Shown in pieces: positions 1 to 9,065 of a DNA stretch of 38,402 nucleotides. The translations under genes and the position numbers were made by a program. How positions within the stretch are numbered: the stretch's first letter is position 1; each line of letters starts with the position of its first letter. Under the pieces are notes generated by a model that had not been told where the DNA came from, ran no database searches, and saw nothing but the letters and a program-made list of their open reading frames with translations. Source of the DNA: Metabacillus lacus (lineage in GTDB: Bacteria; Bacillota; Bacilli; Bacillales; Bacillaceae). The stretch lies in NCBI RefSeq assembly GCF_009674805.1, contig NZ_WKKI01000040.1:1-38402 (forward strand), written 5' to 3'.

Positions 1-1
1 A

Positions 2-52
2 CTATCATACGCCAAATGAATTTGAACAAATGAACGGCAATCCTGGGGCCTA
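2..52 (+). pseudogene. C-terminal end of an unidentified reading frame cut by the window edge
   Basis: The first bases read open in frame 2 as Y-H-T-P-N-E-F-E-Q-M-N-G-N-P-G-A and then stop at 50-52. The H-T-P-N-E-F-E string resembles the tail of IS3-type transposases, and the next block is an IS3 remnant, so this may be an insertion-sequence end. Too little is present to name it. Confidence 0.25.
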
Positions 53-99
53 ATTTTACCATGATAAGAAGTTTAAATCGCTCTGAATTTGAATTTTTT

Positions 100-593
100 T
101 ATGAAGGCCACCAAGCAAAAGCACGGTAGAAAAATCTGTGTCTATATTCTTGACGTAGTATCATCAGGTGTCCAGACGCCGGATTGGCCGGATTATGAAG
201 GAGCAGGGTTTGGTCTCAACGTACACAGTAGCCCAATTCAAGCCTCACTCTTCTCCGTGCAACGAGTCTCATCAAAAGAACGAATTAAACCGTGAATTTG
301 ATCAGACAGAAGAGTTGGCGGTTGTCGTAAGCGATCTAACGTATGTAAGAGTCAAACAAAAATGGCATTATATATGTCTCTTTGTCGACCTTTTCAATCG
401 GGAAATGATTGGTTTCAGCGCCTGCCCAAATAAAGATGCAGCCCTGGTTTACCGTGCCTTTGCGTCTATTCAAAAAGATCTGCGTAAGATTGAATATTTC
501 CATACAGACCGGGGAAGTGAATTTAAAAACAAGCTGATGGATGAAGCGCTGAAGACATTTGACATCAAGCGATCATTGAGTAATGTTTACTAG
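100..593 (+). pseudogene. IS3-family transposase OrfB remnant (truncated, frameshifted)
   Basis: The open part from about 165 reads S-R-R-R-I-G-R-I-M-K-E-Q-G-L, the HTH_21-like stretch of IS3 OrfB, then the start of the rve/DDE integrase core. The first catalytic Asp is in V-S-D-L-T-Y-V and the second in F-H-T-D-R-G-S-E-F. The frame ends after R-S-L-S-N, just where the family normally continues towards the catalytic Glu, so the third acidic residue is lost. Upstream, K-H-G-R-K-I at about 118-135 fits the preceding OrfB segment but lies in another frame, so there is a frameshift near 165. The element cannot be active. No terminal inverted repeats were seen. It joins the cut end of a minus-strand gene at about 585-593. 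Confidence 0.85.
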
Positions 594-761
594 CGGAATT
601 TCTGAATTGCCAACTTTATTGTTAAACTGCTCGACGTTTTGTGTAACGATTTGAATAAGAAATTCTCTTAGTGTGTCAGGTTTATTGGAAAGTTTGAAAG
701 GTTGTTTGGTAATGAAGTTCTTACGTTTTGCCAGGGATTTTATAGATATATAAATATTCAT
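573..761 (-). pseudogene. N-terminal fragment of a small unidentified protein, truncated by the IS3 remnant
   Basis: The frame starts with ATG at 759-761, with GAGG nine bases upstream on the minus strand, so a real gene start is likely. The peptide has about 56 native residues (M-N-I-Y-I-S-I-K-S-L-A-K-R-K-N onward, with T-L-R-E-F-L-I-Q-I-V-T-Q-N-V). The last residues (P-L-V-N-I-T-Q) are read from insertion-sequence DNA. It gives the impression of the start of a longer conserved Bacillus protein that I cannot name. The abrupt junction with the OrfB remnant at about 590 suggests that insertion, or a later deletion next to the element, removed the rest. Confidence 0.5.
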
Positions 762-843
762 AGTTTTTTACCTCGGTAATTTAGATTGATTAAGAATACT
801 ACAATAATTTCTCTCTCCATTGTGGAGATCTCTTTAAATGAAA

Positions 844-901
844 GTGCCTGACACCTCCCATTTTTTCAAAAACAAGGACGAAAAAAGGGGGTAACAGGCA
901 C
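844..901. repeat. Inverted repeat with GTGCCTGACACC / TAACAGGCAC ends
   Basis: G-T-G-C-C-T-G at 844-850 pairs with C-A-G-G-C-A-C at 895-901. The inner A-C-C-x-C-C-C and G-G-G-x-G-G-T blocks pair too, giving a roughly 58-nt hairpin. From memory, short palindromes with a GTGCCTGAC core are scattered in Bacillaceae genomes as REP-like elements; whether this is one needs a genome-wide count. It lies in the otherwise empty stretch between the truncated gene at 761 and the GNAT gene. Confidence 0.45.
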
Positions 902-1016
902 GCTGTTGTAAATTCTATTTCTATTTTAATAACTATTGCGCTTCAGATTCTACATCTCAGTTCCCCATCTTGGATGCTTTCTTTCCTTTTGCGCAATTTC
1001 TTCACTATCCAAGCTC

Positions 1017-1520
1017 TTAATTCAACTCTAACCGGTAAGCCTTCACAATGATTCCATCATTGGCAGGCTCAAAATCATGCTCCGGTATTCGTACAAACCC
1101 TAACTGTTCATAAAGCTTAATGGCGTTTTCCATGAACTCCCCAGTATGCAGGCCAATGTAGCGCAAGCCTTTCAATTTCGTTCGATTGATGCATTCTGTC
1201 ACTAATGCAGAAGCTACTCCTTTTCCTCGCACAGAAGGTTCTACGGCAAGCATTCGTATCTCTGAATGAGCTAGCTCCTCCCCAAATCCTTCATACGCTC
1301 TTATTTTGGGAGGAAATAGTACGACACTTCCTGCCACATTTCCGTCTATTTCCGCTGCAATGATTTCAACCCCATCCTGCAGATCAGCTTCAGAGAGGAT
1401 GGAGCTTTTCAGTGCATTCCAATGGGCCTGTGGAAGTTTGCTTGCATAATCTTCGTACGCTTTCAACCGTTGATCACGAATAAAAGTAGTTTCCTCTGCC
1501 TTTGCATTACGGATGATCAT
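1017..1520 (-). CDS. GNAT family N-acetyltransferase
   Basis: A 167-residue single-domain GNAT enzyme, expected to move an acetyl group from acetyl-CoA to an amine; the substrate cannot be read from sequence. The acetyl-CoA pyrophosphate loop is the R-G-K-G-V-A-S-A-L-V segment (motif A), preceded by the strand E-I-R-M-L-A-V-E-P. Motif B is the L-Y-E-Q-L-G-F-V-R region near the C-terminus. The start at 1520 has GGAG eight bases upstream. It overlaps the stop of the upstream glutathionyl-hydroquinone-reductase-like gene by 4 nt (ATGA), so the two are translationally coupled in one operon. A shared detoxification job is inference only. Confidence 0.88.
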   Translation of the reverse strand: MIIRNAKAEETTFIRDQRLKAYEDYASKLPQAHWNALKSSILSEADLQDGVEIIAAEIDGNVAGSVVLFPPKIRAYEGFGEELAHSEIRMLAVEPSVRGKGVASALVTECINRTKLKGLRYIGLHTGEFMENAIKLYEQLGFVRIPEHDFEPANDGIIVKAYRLELN

Positions 1521-2539
1521 AGCCTGTGCTCCTCGGCTTCTTTAAGAAATTTTTCTTTGCTGTTACTGACACTTTCACGATTGTGCGGAGCGTTCCAGCC
1601 AGATAAATCAGGACCTTTCGGAAGGATTTTCATAACCTCTTTATCTGTAAATATAGTAATTGAAACATGATAATGCTTTTTGATGGCGTCAAAATCGGTA
1701 GTGTCTCCAAAGCCTGGAGTTTGATATAAATCCCGTACGTATCCCCATAAATGAGGGAACTCTCTAATCAGTGTTCTGTTCGTATGAAAAGCTGTGTAAT
1801 AGGCAGCATCAAATCGTACTAATGTAGAATAAAGCCGAACGTCAGAGTCTGTAATGTAATCACCAAATAAAAATCGTTTATCTCTCAGTCGTTCCTCCAG
1901 TTCATCCAATCTGGAAAACAGCTGGTCAAAGGCTTCCTCATAAACTTCCTGCGATTTTGCAAATCCGCACTTGTACACACCATTATTAATATCGTTGAAG
2001 ATAATGTCGTTTAATTCATCAATTTCTGCTCTCAAATGTTCCGGGTAGAGATTTGGTGCATCCTTCTTGTGTAATGGTTTCCAAGCCGTTTCCAAATAGT
2101 TGGTCAGTTTAAAATAATCATTGTTCACCGCTTCATTACTATGTAAATCAACCATTAAAGGTACAGTTGGTCTTCCGCTGTAATCCGGATCTGTTTTTTC
2201 ATAAATTTCGCTCATGTATTGAATCCCCAGAACAGGATCGACACCATTTTCATCTAAGGAAAACTCCCAGTCTACTCTGCCAATTCTAGGACGAAGCGGA
2301 CTGGCCGTTCCAAGATTAATGACATTATCTAACCCGAGAAGGTTACGGACAATCACCGTTCGATGCGCCCATGGGCAAGCTGGTGTCCATAATAATCGAT
2401 AGCGGTTTGGCTCAACCGGAAGCTCCCCAGGATGCTTGCCAAAAGGAGTAGTAAAGCGATTACCTTGCCGTTTGAAGGAACCATCCGAAGAAATCTCTTG
2501 TGCCTTTTCATTTAAACTTGACGTTTTTTGTATATCCAT
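1517..2539 (-). CDS. Glutathionyl-hydroquinone reductase-like (Xi-class GST) protein
   Basis: About 340 residues, the usual length for the Xi-class GST / YqjG-ECM4 family, which removes glutathione from glutathionylated hydroquinones using an active-site Cys. The signature T-P-A-C-P-W-A-H-R puts the catalytic Cys near residue 55, in a thioredoxin-like N-terminal domain. The all-helical C-terminal domain follows, with R-F-L-F-G-D-Y-I-T-D-S-D-V-R-L-Y. I chose the second ATG (2539) because GGAG directly abuts the first ATG (2548) but is nine bases from the second. Many Bacillaceae make bacillithiol rather than glutathione, so the physiological thiol partner here is unclear. Forms an operon with the GNAT gene. 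Confidence 0.88.
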   Translation of the reverse strand: MDIQKTSSLNEKAQEISSDGSFKRQGNRFTTPFGKHPGELPVEPNRYRLLWTPACPWAHRTVIVRNLLGLDNVINLGTASPLRPRIGRVDWEFSLDENGVDPVLGIQYMSEIYEKTDPDYSGRPTVPLMVDLHSNEAVNNDYFKLTNYLETAWKPLHKKDAPNLYPEHLRAEIDELNDIIFNDINNGVYKCGFAKSQEVYEEAFDQLFSRLDELEERLRDKRFLFGDYITDSDVRLYSTLVRFDAAYYTAFHTNRTLIREFPHLWGYVRDLYQTPGFGDTTDFDAIKKHYHVSITIFTDKEVMKILPKGPDLSGWNAPHNRESVSNSKEKFLKEAEEHRL

Positions 2540-2853
2540 TGATTCCATCTCCTCAATAAGGGTTTAGAAAAACTTAAAGATATGATTCTGAAGCTGATCT
2601 TTTTTAGGAAAATTTATATATTTCAGATTATATCACTCTAAGAAGTTTTAGCGGGTGTATTTAGTCTCAGATAAAAACATTCACAAATGCTTGTTTTTTT
2701 CGGCGTTCTTCCAACTTTCATGGCTCTCTATTGGAAAAAAACTTAACTCTGCCTGAACATAATAATAGAGCAGTTTTTCAAATTGTATGAAACCAGTTGT
2801 GACCGACTAAACTATAAAATGCTTTAACTTCTTTTTATGAAAGGATTGATCTC
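2540..2853. other. Intergenic region between divergent genes
   Basis: No coding frame is supported in these 314 bases. It must hold the promoters of the divergent transferase operon and the DUF2383-type gene. A TATAAA-like box near 2813-2818 could be the -10 of the rightward gene, but no convincing -35 is seen, and I do not call a promoter. Confidence 0.4.
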
Positions 2854-3291
2854 ATGGATAATAAAACAGTAATTAAAACCCTTAACAAGCTGCTACAAGG
2901 ACAATATATGGGAATTCACTCTTATGGAGAATTTATTCATAATCTTGATGATGCTTCCCCACTTCGTGATAAATTTATCTCTATCCAAAAGGATTTAAAA
3001 CATCACGCAGACTTGCTGTCACATACAATTCAAGAACTTCATGGAAAGCCGGTCACTAGTGAAGGTGCTATAGGCAAGATGGAGCTTTTTGTGAGCCAAA
3101 TAATTGATAGGTCACATGATGATAAAGAAATATTAAAACATGCAATTAAAGGAGAAAATCTCTATGGGATTAAGATGACTGAGGAATTAGTACATGACAA
3201 GCTTGATGCGGAGAGCTTACACCTTGTTCATGAAATTTTAGAAAAGCAAAGAGAACATGTTGATATCTTAAAAGCCGAACTGCACGAATAG
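2854..3291 (+). CDS. DUF2383-type four-helix-bundle (ferritin-like) protein
   Basis: A 145-residue, almost wholly helical protein with the spacing of the PA2169/DUF2383 ferritin-like family. Putative metal-ligand positions are seen in pairs: Q-Y-M-G-I-H-S-Y-G-E-F-I-H near residues 17-29, H-H-A-D near 50-53, G-E-N-L-Y-G near 100, and Q-R-E-H-V-D near the C-terminus. The family's biochemical role is not settled; members are linked to stress or metal handling. AAAGGA lies eight bases before the ATG. It stands alone, divergent from the GST-like operon. Confidence 0.75.
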   Translation: MDNKTVIKTLNKLLQGQYMGIHSYGEFIHNLDDASPLRDKFISIQKDLKHHADLLSHTIQELHGKPVTSEGAIGKMELFVSQIIDRSHDDKEILKHAIKGENLYGIKMTEELVHDKLDAESLHLVHEILEKQREHVDILKAELHE

Positions 3292-3401
3292 AAAAGCAAC
3301 ACCAGAAAATGAAGTATTCGTATTTTGGACATGCTCCTCTTCGTTTCTTTTCATACTGATCTTATATTCTATGCAGTCTCTCAAAAGAACAACAATTGAA
3401 A

Positions 3402-3421
3402 AAGAGGGGTTTCCCCCTCTT
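3402..3421 (-). terminator. Intrinsic terminator of the secreted hydrolase gene
   Basis: AAGAGGGG and CCCCTCTT form an 8-bp perfect stem with a 4-nt loop. On the minus strand it is followed by a T-rich tail (TTTCAATTGTT), directly after the stop of the hydrolase gene. Confidence 0.8.
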
Positions 3422-3428
3422 CAGCAGA

Positions 3429-4961
3429 TTATCTCGGGTCCCTTTCCTTCCCAGTCTTCAAATCCATTACTTTTACAGGATTTTTCGGAAGAGGAATGTT
3501 CTTGCTAGCTGGAGCCCCTTTCTTGTTTTCAACCCAGTCGACCAGCAGATCGAAGGATTGGTGCGCATATGGCAGAAGCGGCTGCAGTCTTTGGTCAGGG
3601 TCGGTTTGCTTGTTCCATACAAGGCTGTCGACGTGATTGCCGCCTTCAATGGTATAGAGGCGGTGGAGTTTTTCTTTGCCCTGCCGCTTCACCATTTTTT
3701 CATATCCCTTTGCATGGATATCCGGGAAAATAAGGGCGTCCAGCGAACCTGTGAAGCTGATGAGAGGCACATCAATGTCCCCTGTGTTAGCAATCTTATT
3801 GATGTTTTTCCTTACCTCTTTGTAGCGGCTGCTGTAGTGATAATTTTCAAAAATGCTATCATAGCTGCGGTCCCGTTGTCCGTCTGCCGTAAAGTTCAAA
3901 TAGTTCCGCCAATCCGTTCTGCCTGGAGCATTCGGGTCAAAATGGTCGCGGTAAATATTCAGCGAGACGAACCAGTATACCTGATCGTGATAGGCCCATA
4001 AATTTTCTGAGCCCTTCGGAAGACCCGCTTTGTACATTTGCTTTCGTGCTTTTTGCTGCTCTTTTCCCTTTCCGTACAGCGCTTCATCTGCATTGTTGAC
4101 AACCGTAGTCAGCGAGCTGATCAGATTCGGTTCCTTTGCTGTCCACAGTACACCTTCCCAATCCACTCCGCCATCAAAAAGGCGCGGCTCACCTGTTTTT
4201 TCCAAGCCATCATTTTCAAGAGCATACCGGACCACATAGCCTCCATTGGAAATACCGATGGCGTAAGTAGGTACTTTATGATGTTTTTTGATCAATTTAC
4301 TCGCAGGATTACTTTTATCATTTGCTTTAATAAGCTTGTTTCCATAGTTGTCAGCCAGATATTTCTGGGCAGCCTTCGTGACTTGCCTGAAACGGACATG
4401 CCATTCGGCAACACTATCATCTTCATTGACAAGTGCATTTTTCACCTTGGCAAATGGATCCGCCGGGTCAATTTCTCCCTGAGTTCCTTTATCAATGGCA
4501 GCAAAAGCGTAGCCTTTTTCCAGCACATAGTCGCTGAAAAGCAAATCAGTGGACGTTTCATTTCTGGTTGCCGGGATGCCCGCCACAACAAGCTTTCCAT
4601 TCCAGGAATCTGGAACGCGGATCACAAATTGGGCGTCATCAAATTTCCCCGTCACTTGAGTTCCGGTCACTTCCGCAGGCTTATACATCTGATGCCATCC
4701 GGTTCCCTCAGCCGCACTGCCCCAATTGTAAGGAGTCAGTCCAAGGTTTCCATAAAGGGTGGCCTGCTCATACTGCTTCGGATTCTTCGTAGTGAGCCAA
4801 TTGCCTTTTTTTCCATCGAAATAGGTTTCCCTTACATTGGCTGCTCCCTTAAATGCCAGCTGTACCTCGTATGTCTGAGTCACCGCATCTGCATTTATCA
4901 TGGGACCTGATGTAAAAACAAGAGAAGTCATTAGTGTAAGCGCTATCATTTTCTTTTTCAA
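3429..4961 (-). CDS. Secreted alpha/beta hydrolase (esterase/depolymerase-like)
   Basis: 510 residues starting with a signal peptide ([16 protein letters not shown], cleavage probable around A-D-A near residue 26), so exported. The catalytic triad is readable: nucleophile Ser238 in G-I-S-N-G-G, Asp408 in G-S-L-D-A-L, and His443 in G-G-N-H-V-D. The layout recalls extracellular esterases such as 3-hydroxybutyrate-oligomer hydrolases and tannase-like enzymes, but I cannot pick a substrate. The start is TTG, five bases after a strong GGAGGGAG site; no ATG is as well placed. Monocistronic, with its own terminator. A 290-codon open frame on the opposite strand is a shadow. Confidence 0.8.
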   Translation of the reverse strand: MKKKMIALTLMTSLVFTSGPMINADAVTQTYEVQLAFKGAANVRETYFDGKKGNWLTTKNPKQYEQATLYGNLGLTPYNWGSAAEGTGWHQMYKPAEVTGTQVTGKFDDAQFVIRVPDSWNGKLVVAGIPATRNETSTDLLFSDYVLEKGYAFAAIDKGTQGEIDPADPFAKVKNALVNEDDSVAEWHVRFRQVTKAAQKYLADNYGNKLIKANDKSNPASKLIKKHHKVPTYAIGISNGGYVVRYALENDGLEKTGEPRLFDGGVDWEGVLWTAKEPNLISSLTTVVNNADEALYGKGKEQQKARKQMYKAGLPKGSENLWAYHDQVYWFVSLNIYRDHFDPNAPGRTDWRNYLNFTADGQRDRSYDSIFENYHYSSRYKEVRKNINKIANTGDIDVPLISFTGSLDALIFPDIHAKGYEKMVKRQGKEKLHRLYTIEGGNHVDSLVWNKQTDPDQRLQPLLPYAHQSFDLLVDWVENKKGAPASKNIPLPKNPVKVMDLKTGKERDPR

Positions 4962-5081
4962 TTCGCTCCCTCCTGACCTAGTGATGTTTTCTTCTCTATT
5001 CTATAACCATTTATTACCTGAGGCATGGGTAATTGGGAGGAAAATCTTTACCTATACAAGTCCCAATAAGCACTTCACTAC

Positions 5082-5109
5082 AACCCCTTTCCCTTAGGAA
5101 AGGGGGTTT
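5082..5109. terminator. GC-rich hairpin between two minus-strand genes
   Basis: ACCCCTTTCC at 5083-5092 pairs with GGAAAGGGGGT at 5097-5107. It sits just past the stop of the deacetylase gene, so it probably ends that transcript. The U-tract is poor on the minus strand and better on the plus strand. Confidence 0.6.
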
Positions 5110-5134
5110 GCTTGTATCCTTTTTCTCACTAAAT

Positions 5135-6004
5135 TCACAGCCTGCTGTCATTCCAAAAATTACTGATCACATGCTGATTTGGATTATAGGGCACTAATAC
5201 GTATCCCCTGGCTTTTAAATAATCAATGATCTGAGGCAGTGCCTTGACTGTTTGCGGCCGTTCATGCATCAGAATGATGATCGGTTTCTTTTGCTTTTCA
5301 ACTTTAGGAACGGATGTTTTCACATTGTTAATAATGGTGGTGTACTGGCTGGTTTTATAACGCCAGTCGTTGCTGTCAATGGTCCAGTCCCACATTTTGA
5401 ATTTGTACTTTACGAGCCAGTCCCTGAAGGGCTCGGTCATATAAGGCTTGCTTCCATAGGGAACTCTAACGAGATAAGAATTTACCTTCAGAATTGAATT
5501 CAGGGTTTTACGTGTGGTTTCCATTTCCTTTGCCACGTTCATGGAGCTGCCTTTATATAGCTTTCTTGCATCATGAGTGACGCTGTGCAGGGCGATATAG
5601 TGCCCTTCATTTTTCACTCTGACTATACTGTTTTTATTGGCGGTAATATGAGGTTCCACAACAAAAAACGTTGCCTTAGCATTCTTGTTTTTTAGAATAT
5701 CGAGTATTGTAGAAGTGTATTTTCCCGGACCATCATCGAACGTGAGGTAGGCAATTTTTTGGTTTTCTGCGGCTGGCTTCTGTTGCTGTGAGCCTGCTTT
5801 GCTTAAAAATGAAGATTCTGACATTCCCGGTTCGCTGGTATTGTCTATATTCAATGCAAGAAAAGTATTGTCACTAATGACAGACTGGAAATTTAGATGA
5901 GAATGCAAAAAAGCCGGTGATTCAGTTGCAATCACACTGGTGGCTGATATGGAAAACGAGACCGCAAGCAAAAAGATAAAGAACAACATCCGGACAAGTT
6001 TCAT
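5135..6004 (-). CDS. Exported polysaccharide deacetylase (NodB domain)
   Basis: 289 residues with an N-terminal signal or anchor segment (hydrophobic residues 5-25), a linker of about 60 residues, then a complete NodB domain. Motif 1 is T-F-D-D-G-P (Asp90, Asp91). Motif 2 is H-S-V-T-H (His140, His144, metal ligands). Motif 3 is R-V-P-Y-G-S (Arg180). Motif 4 is D-W-T-I-D-S-N-D-W, and motif 5 is I-L-M-H-E (His247). All expected metal and catalytic residues are present, so it should remove acetyl groups from a cell-wall sugar polymer, most likely peptidoglycan as in PdaC/PgdA enzymes. The exact substrate is inference. GGGAGG precedes the ATG. Confidence 0.88.
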   Translation of the reverse strand: MKLVRMLFFIFLLAVSFSISATSVIATESPAFLHSHLNFQSVISDNTFLALNIDNTSEPGMSESSFLSKAGSQQQKPAAENQKIAYLTFDDGPGKYTSTILDILKNKNAKATFFVVEPHITANKNSIVRVKNEGHYIALHSVTHDARKLYKGSSMNVAKEMETTRKTLNSILKVNSYLVRVPYGSKPYMTEPFRDWLVKYKFKMWDWTIDSNDWRYKTSQYTTIINNVKTSVPKVEKQKKPIIILMHERPQTVKALPQIIDYLKARGYVLVPYNPNQHVISNFWNDSRL

Positions 6005-6203
6005 GCTATTCCTCCCATTTTCGAGAAATTTCTCTGCTTCATTAATGTATTGGCAGAAAAAAAATTTAGTCCGGTTATTGTTGCATTTTTCCTGTGTTTA
6101 AAATAGATAAGCCGTTGAAGAGCTGTATTATTAAATTTCTACGTGTTATTCTAAAAAGAATGAGAAATGGGCGATATCGTCCGTAAATAATAGGAGATGG
6201 ACT

Positions 6204-6680
6204 ATGGATAACAATGACCGTATCATACGGCTGAGATATGCACTTGATTTAAGAAATTCAGAGGTAGAAGAGATTTTCAAGCATGGCGGCATGGAAATTT
6301 CCAGAGAAGAAATAAGCAAGCTGCTGACAAAAACGGGTGAGGAGGAAGATGAGGAACATCACATTTCCTGCACCCCCATCATGTTCGATTCATTTTTAAA
6401 TGGCCTTATTGTGTTTAAAAGAGGAAAGCAGGAGGGGCAGCCGGTTCAGCCTGCAATCTCCCAGAAGCATCCCAACAATGTGTTATTGAAAAAAGTGAAA
6501 ATTGCTTTATCACTTACAACCGAGGATATGCTGGATGTAATGGAGCTTACCGGAGTGACGGTCACAAAGGGCGAACTCGGTGCAATATTAAGAAAAGAAG
6601 GCCAGAAAAATTACAAAGAATGCGGAGACAAATATGCCCGCAATTTCCTAAAAGGGCTGGCAATGAAATATCGGGGATAG
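6204..6680 (+). CDS. DUF1456 (YehS-like) protein
   Basis: 158 residues holding two copies of the short DUF1456 repeat. The first (residues 2-50) begins with D-R-I-I-R-L-R-Y-A-L-D-L. The second (about 92-138) begins with V-L-L-K-K-V-K-I-A-L-S-L-T-T-E-D-M-L. Each reads like a small helical unit with a G-(M/V)-x-(I/V)-(S/T)-x-x-E core. The molecular role of YehS is unknown. GGAG stands seven bases before the ATG. Its stop overlaps or abuts the downstream metalloprotease frame, so the two form an operon. Confidence 0.88.
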   Translation: MDNNDRIIRLRYALDLRNSEVEEIFKHGGMEISREEISKLLTKTGEEEDEEHHISCTPIMFDSFLNGLIVFKRGKQEGQPVQPAISQKHPNNVLLKKVKIALSLTTEDMLDVMELTGVTVTKGELGAILRKEGQKNYKECGDKYARNFLKGLAMKYRG

Positions 6681-6688
6681 TGACAACG

Positions 6689-7393
6689 ATGAATCATACG
6701 TATTCAGGAGAAACCATCAGTTTTACCATTCAATATAAAAAACGTTCCTCTGTTGGCATCTACATAGATGGTTACGGCAACGTTGAGGTTCATGCTCCAA
6801 AAGGCACTGAGGATGCTGCAGTGCTTCGGTTATTGGAGGAAAAGTGGAGTTACATTCAGCATAAAATAAAAGAAAACAAAGCAAGGCTGCTTGGACCTCA
6901 GGTTAAGCAGTATGAACAGGGAGAAAGCTTTCTTTATTTAGGAAAAGCCTGCTCCTTAAAGGTTTCTCATGACCCTCAGCAGCAAGATACTGTCCGCCTT
7001 GAAGGAGAAGAGCTGCACGTTATTGTAACGCAGCTTGAGGAGGAAAAAATCAAACAGGCGCTGAAGCGGTTTTATTATCAGCAATGCAAAGCACTGGTAG
7101 AAAAGAGAATCTCCGTGCATCAAAAGCATTTTAAAACAAAGCCGCGTTCCATCCGCATTACAGACAGCAAAACCACGTGGGGAACATGTGACTCGGGGCT
7201 CCGGCTAACCTTTAACTGGCGACTTGCGATGGCACCTCCGCGAGTGCTCGACTATGTGGTCGTGCACGAAATGTGCCACATGGTTCACCTTAATCATGAT
7301 CGCTCCTTCTGGCGCCTCGTCGGAAAACTGATTCCGGACTACAAAGAGGATGAGAGCTGGCTCGCGATGTCGAGCTGGAAGATGACTGTATGA
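6689..7393 (+). CDS. YgjP-like (DUF45) zinc metallopeptidase
   Basis: 234 residues from the ATG at 6689. Zinc motif H-E-M-C-H-M-V-H-L-N-H, with His193, Glu194, His197 and a third ligand at His203, followed by S-F-W as in the YgjP/SprT-like group. Before it stands the family block T-D-S-K-T-T-W-G-T-C-D-S-G-L-R-L-T-F-N-W. No signal peptide, so cytoplasmic. The natural substrate is unknown. The frame is open further upstream to 6620, inside the DUF1456 gene. I prefer ATG 6689, which lies 11-12 bases after CGGGGA; GTG at 6680 is possible. Its 3' untranslated region would run through the 52-bp hairpin array to the terminator at 8178. Confidence 0.86.
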   Translation: MNHTYSGETISFTIQYKKRSSVGIYIDGYGNVEVHAPKGTEDAAVLRLLEEKWSYIQHKIKENKARLLGPQVKQYEQGESFLYLGKACSLKVSHDPQQQDTVRLEGEELHVIVTQLEEEKIKQALKRFYYQQCKALVEKRISVHQKHFKTKPRSIRITDSKTTWGTCDSGLRLTFNWRLAMAPPRVLDYVVVHEMCHMVHLNHDRSFWRLVGKLIPDYKEDESWLAMSSWKMTV

Positions 7394-7434
7394 AATAGGG
7401 AGTTATGCAGGGGATTTCTGGTGATTTTTTAGGG

Positions 7435-8177
7435 TTTTGTCCTTCATCAGCTTGATGAAGGACATTTCTCATGCTTTTCCACTGAGTTTTGTCCTTCATC
7501 GGCCTGATGAAGGACATTTCCGGTGCTTTTCCACTGAGTTTTGTCCTTCATCGGCTTGATGAAGGACATTTCCGGTGCTTTTCCACTGAGTTTTGTCCTT
7601 CATCGGCCTGATGAAGGACATTTCCGGTGCTTTTCCACTGAGTTTTGTCCTTCATCGGCTTGATGAAGGACATTTCCGGTGCTTTTCCACTGAGTTTTGT
7701 CCTTCATCGGCCTGATGAAGGACATTTCCGGTGCTTTTCCACTGAGTTTTGTCCTTCATCGACGTTATGAAGGACATTTCCGGTGCTTTTCCACTGAGTT
7801 TTGTCCTTCATCGGCCTGATGAAGGACATTTCTCGTGCTTTTCCACGGAGTTTTGTCCTTCATCAGCTTGATGAAGGACATTTCTGGTGCTTTTCCAATG
7901 AGTTTTGTCCTTCATCAGCTTGATGAAGGACATTTCTGGTGCTTTTCCAATGAGTTTTGTCCTTCATCAGCTTGATGAAGGACATTTCTCAAGCTTTTCC
8001 ACTAAGTTTTGGCCTTCATCGACGTTATGAAGGACATTTCCGGTGCTTTTCCACTGAGTTTTGTCCTTCATCAGCTTGATGAAGGACATTTCTCGTGCTT
8101 TTCCATTGAGTTTTGTCCATCAGCTTGATGAAGGACATTTCTCAAGCTTTTCCACTGGGTTTTGTCCTTCATCGGCC
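7435..8177. repeat. Array of 14 full plus one partial tandem 52-bp hairpin units
   Basis: Units start at 7435 and then every 52 bp (7487, 7539, ... 8111); the 14th is 3 bp shorter and a 15th stops at about 8177. Each holds the palindrome T-G-T-C-C-T-T-C-A-T-C / G-A-T-G-A-A-G-G-A-C-A around a small variable centre, then a spacer of about 24 nt ending GCTTTTCCACTGAG. Three centre types occur: CAGCTTG (units 1, 9-11, 13, 14), CGGCCTG or CGGCTTG (2-6, 8), and CGACGTT (7, 12). Units 2-5 alternate CCTG/CTTG, hinting at duplication of two-unit blocks. The period is not a multiple of three and no frame stays open, so it is non-coding. There are no unique spacers, so it is not a CRISPR array. Confidence 0.95.
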
Positions 8178-8205
8178 AAACCCCCGGAGATACTTCGGGG
8201 TTTTT
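8178..8205 (+). terminator. Intrinsic terminator after the 52-bp array
   Basis: AAACCCCCGGAG and CTTCGGGGTTT pair around ATA, followed by TTTTTCATTTTTTT on the plus strand. It is the first rightward terminator after the metallopeptidase gene, so the 52-bp array lies inside that operon's transcript. Confidence 0.8.
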
Positions 8206-8255
8206 CATTTTTTTCAGATTTTTCATCATACTGCCAAGCCAGCACTTAAAATCAT

Positions 8256-9050
<795 letters not shown>

Positions 9051-9065
9051 TCAAAAATACCCCGC

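Noticed and set aside
4038-4910. 290-codon open frame on the plus strand
   Set aside because: Lies opposite the secreted hydrolase, whose signal peptide, catalytic triad and ribosome site are clear; the plus frame has no motifs or ribosome site.
7435-8177. CRISPR array
   Set aside because: Regular 52-bp period, but the units are contiguous near-identical copies with no unique spacers, and no cas genes are nearby.
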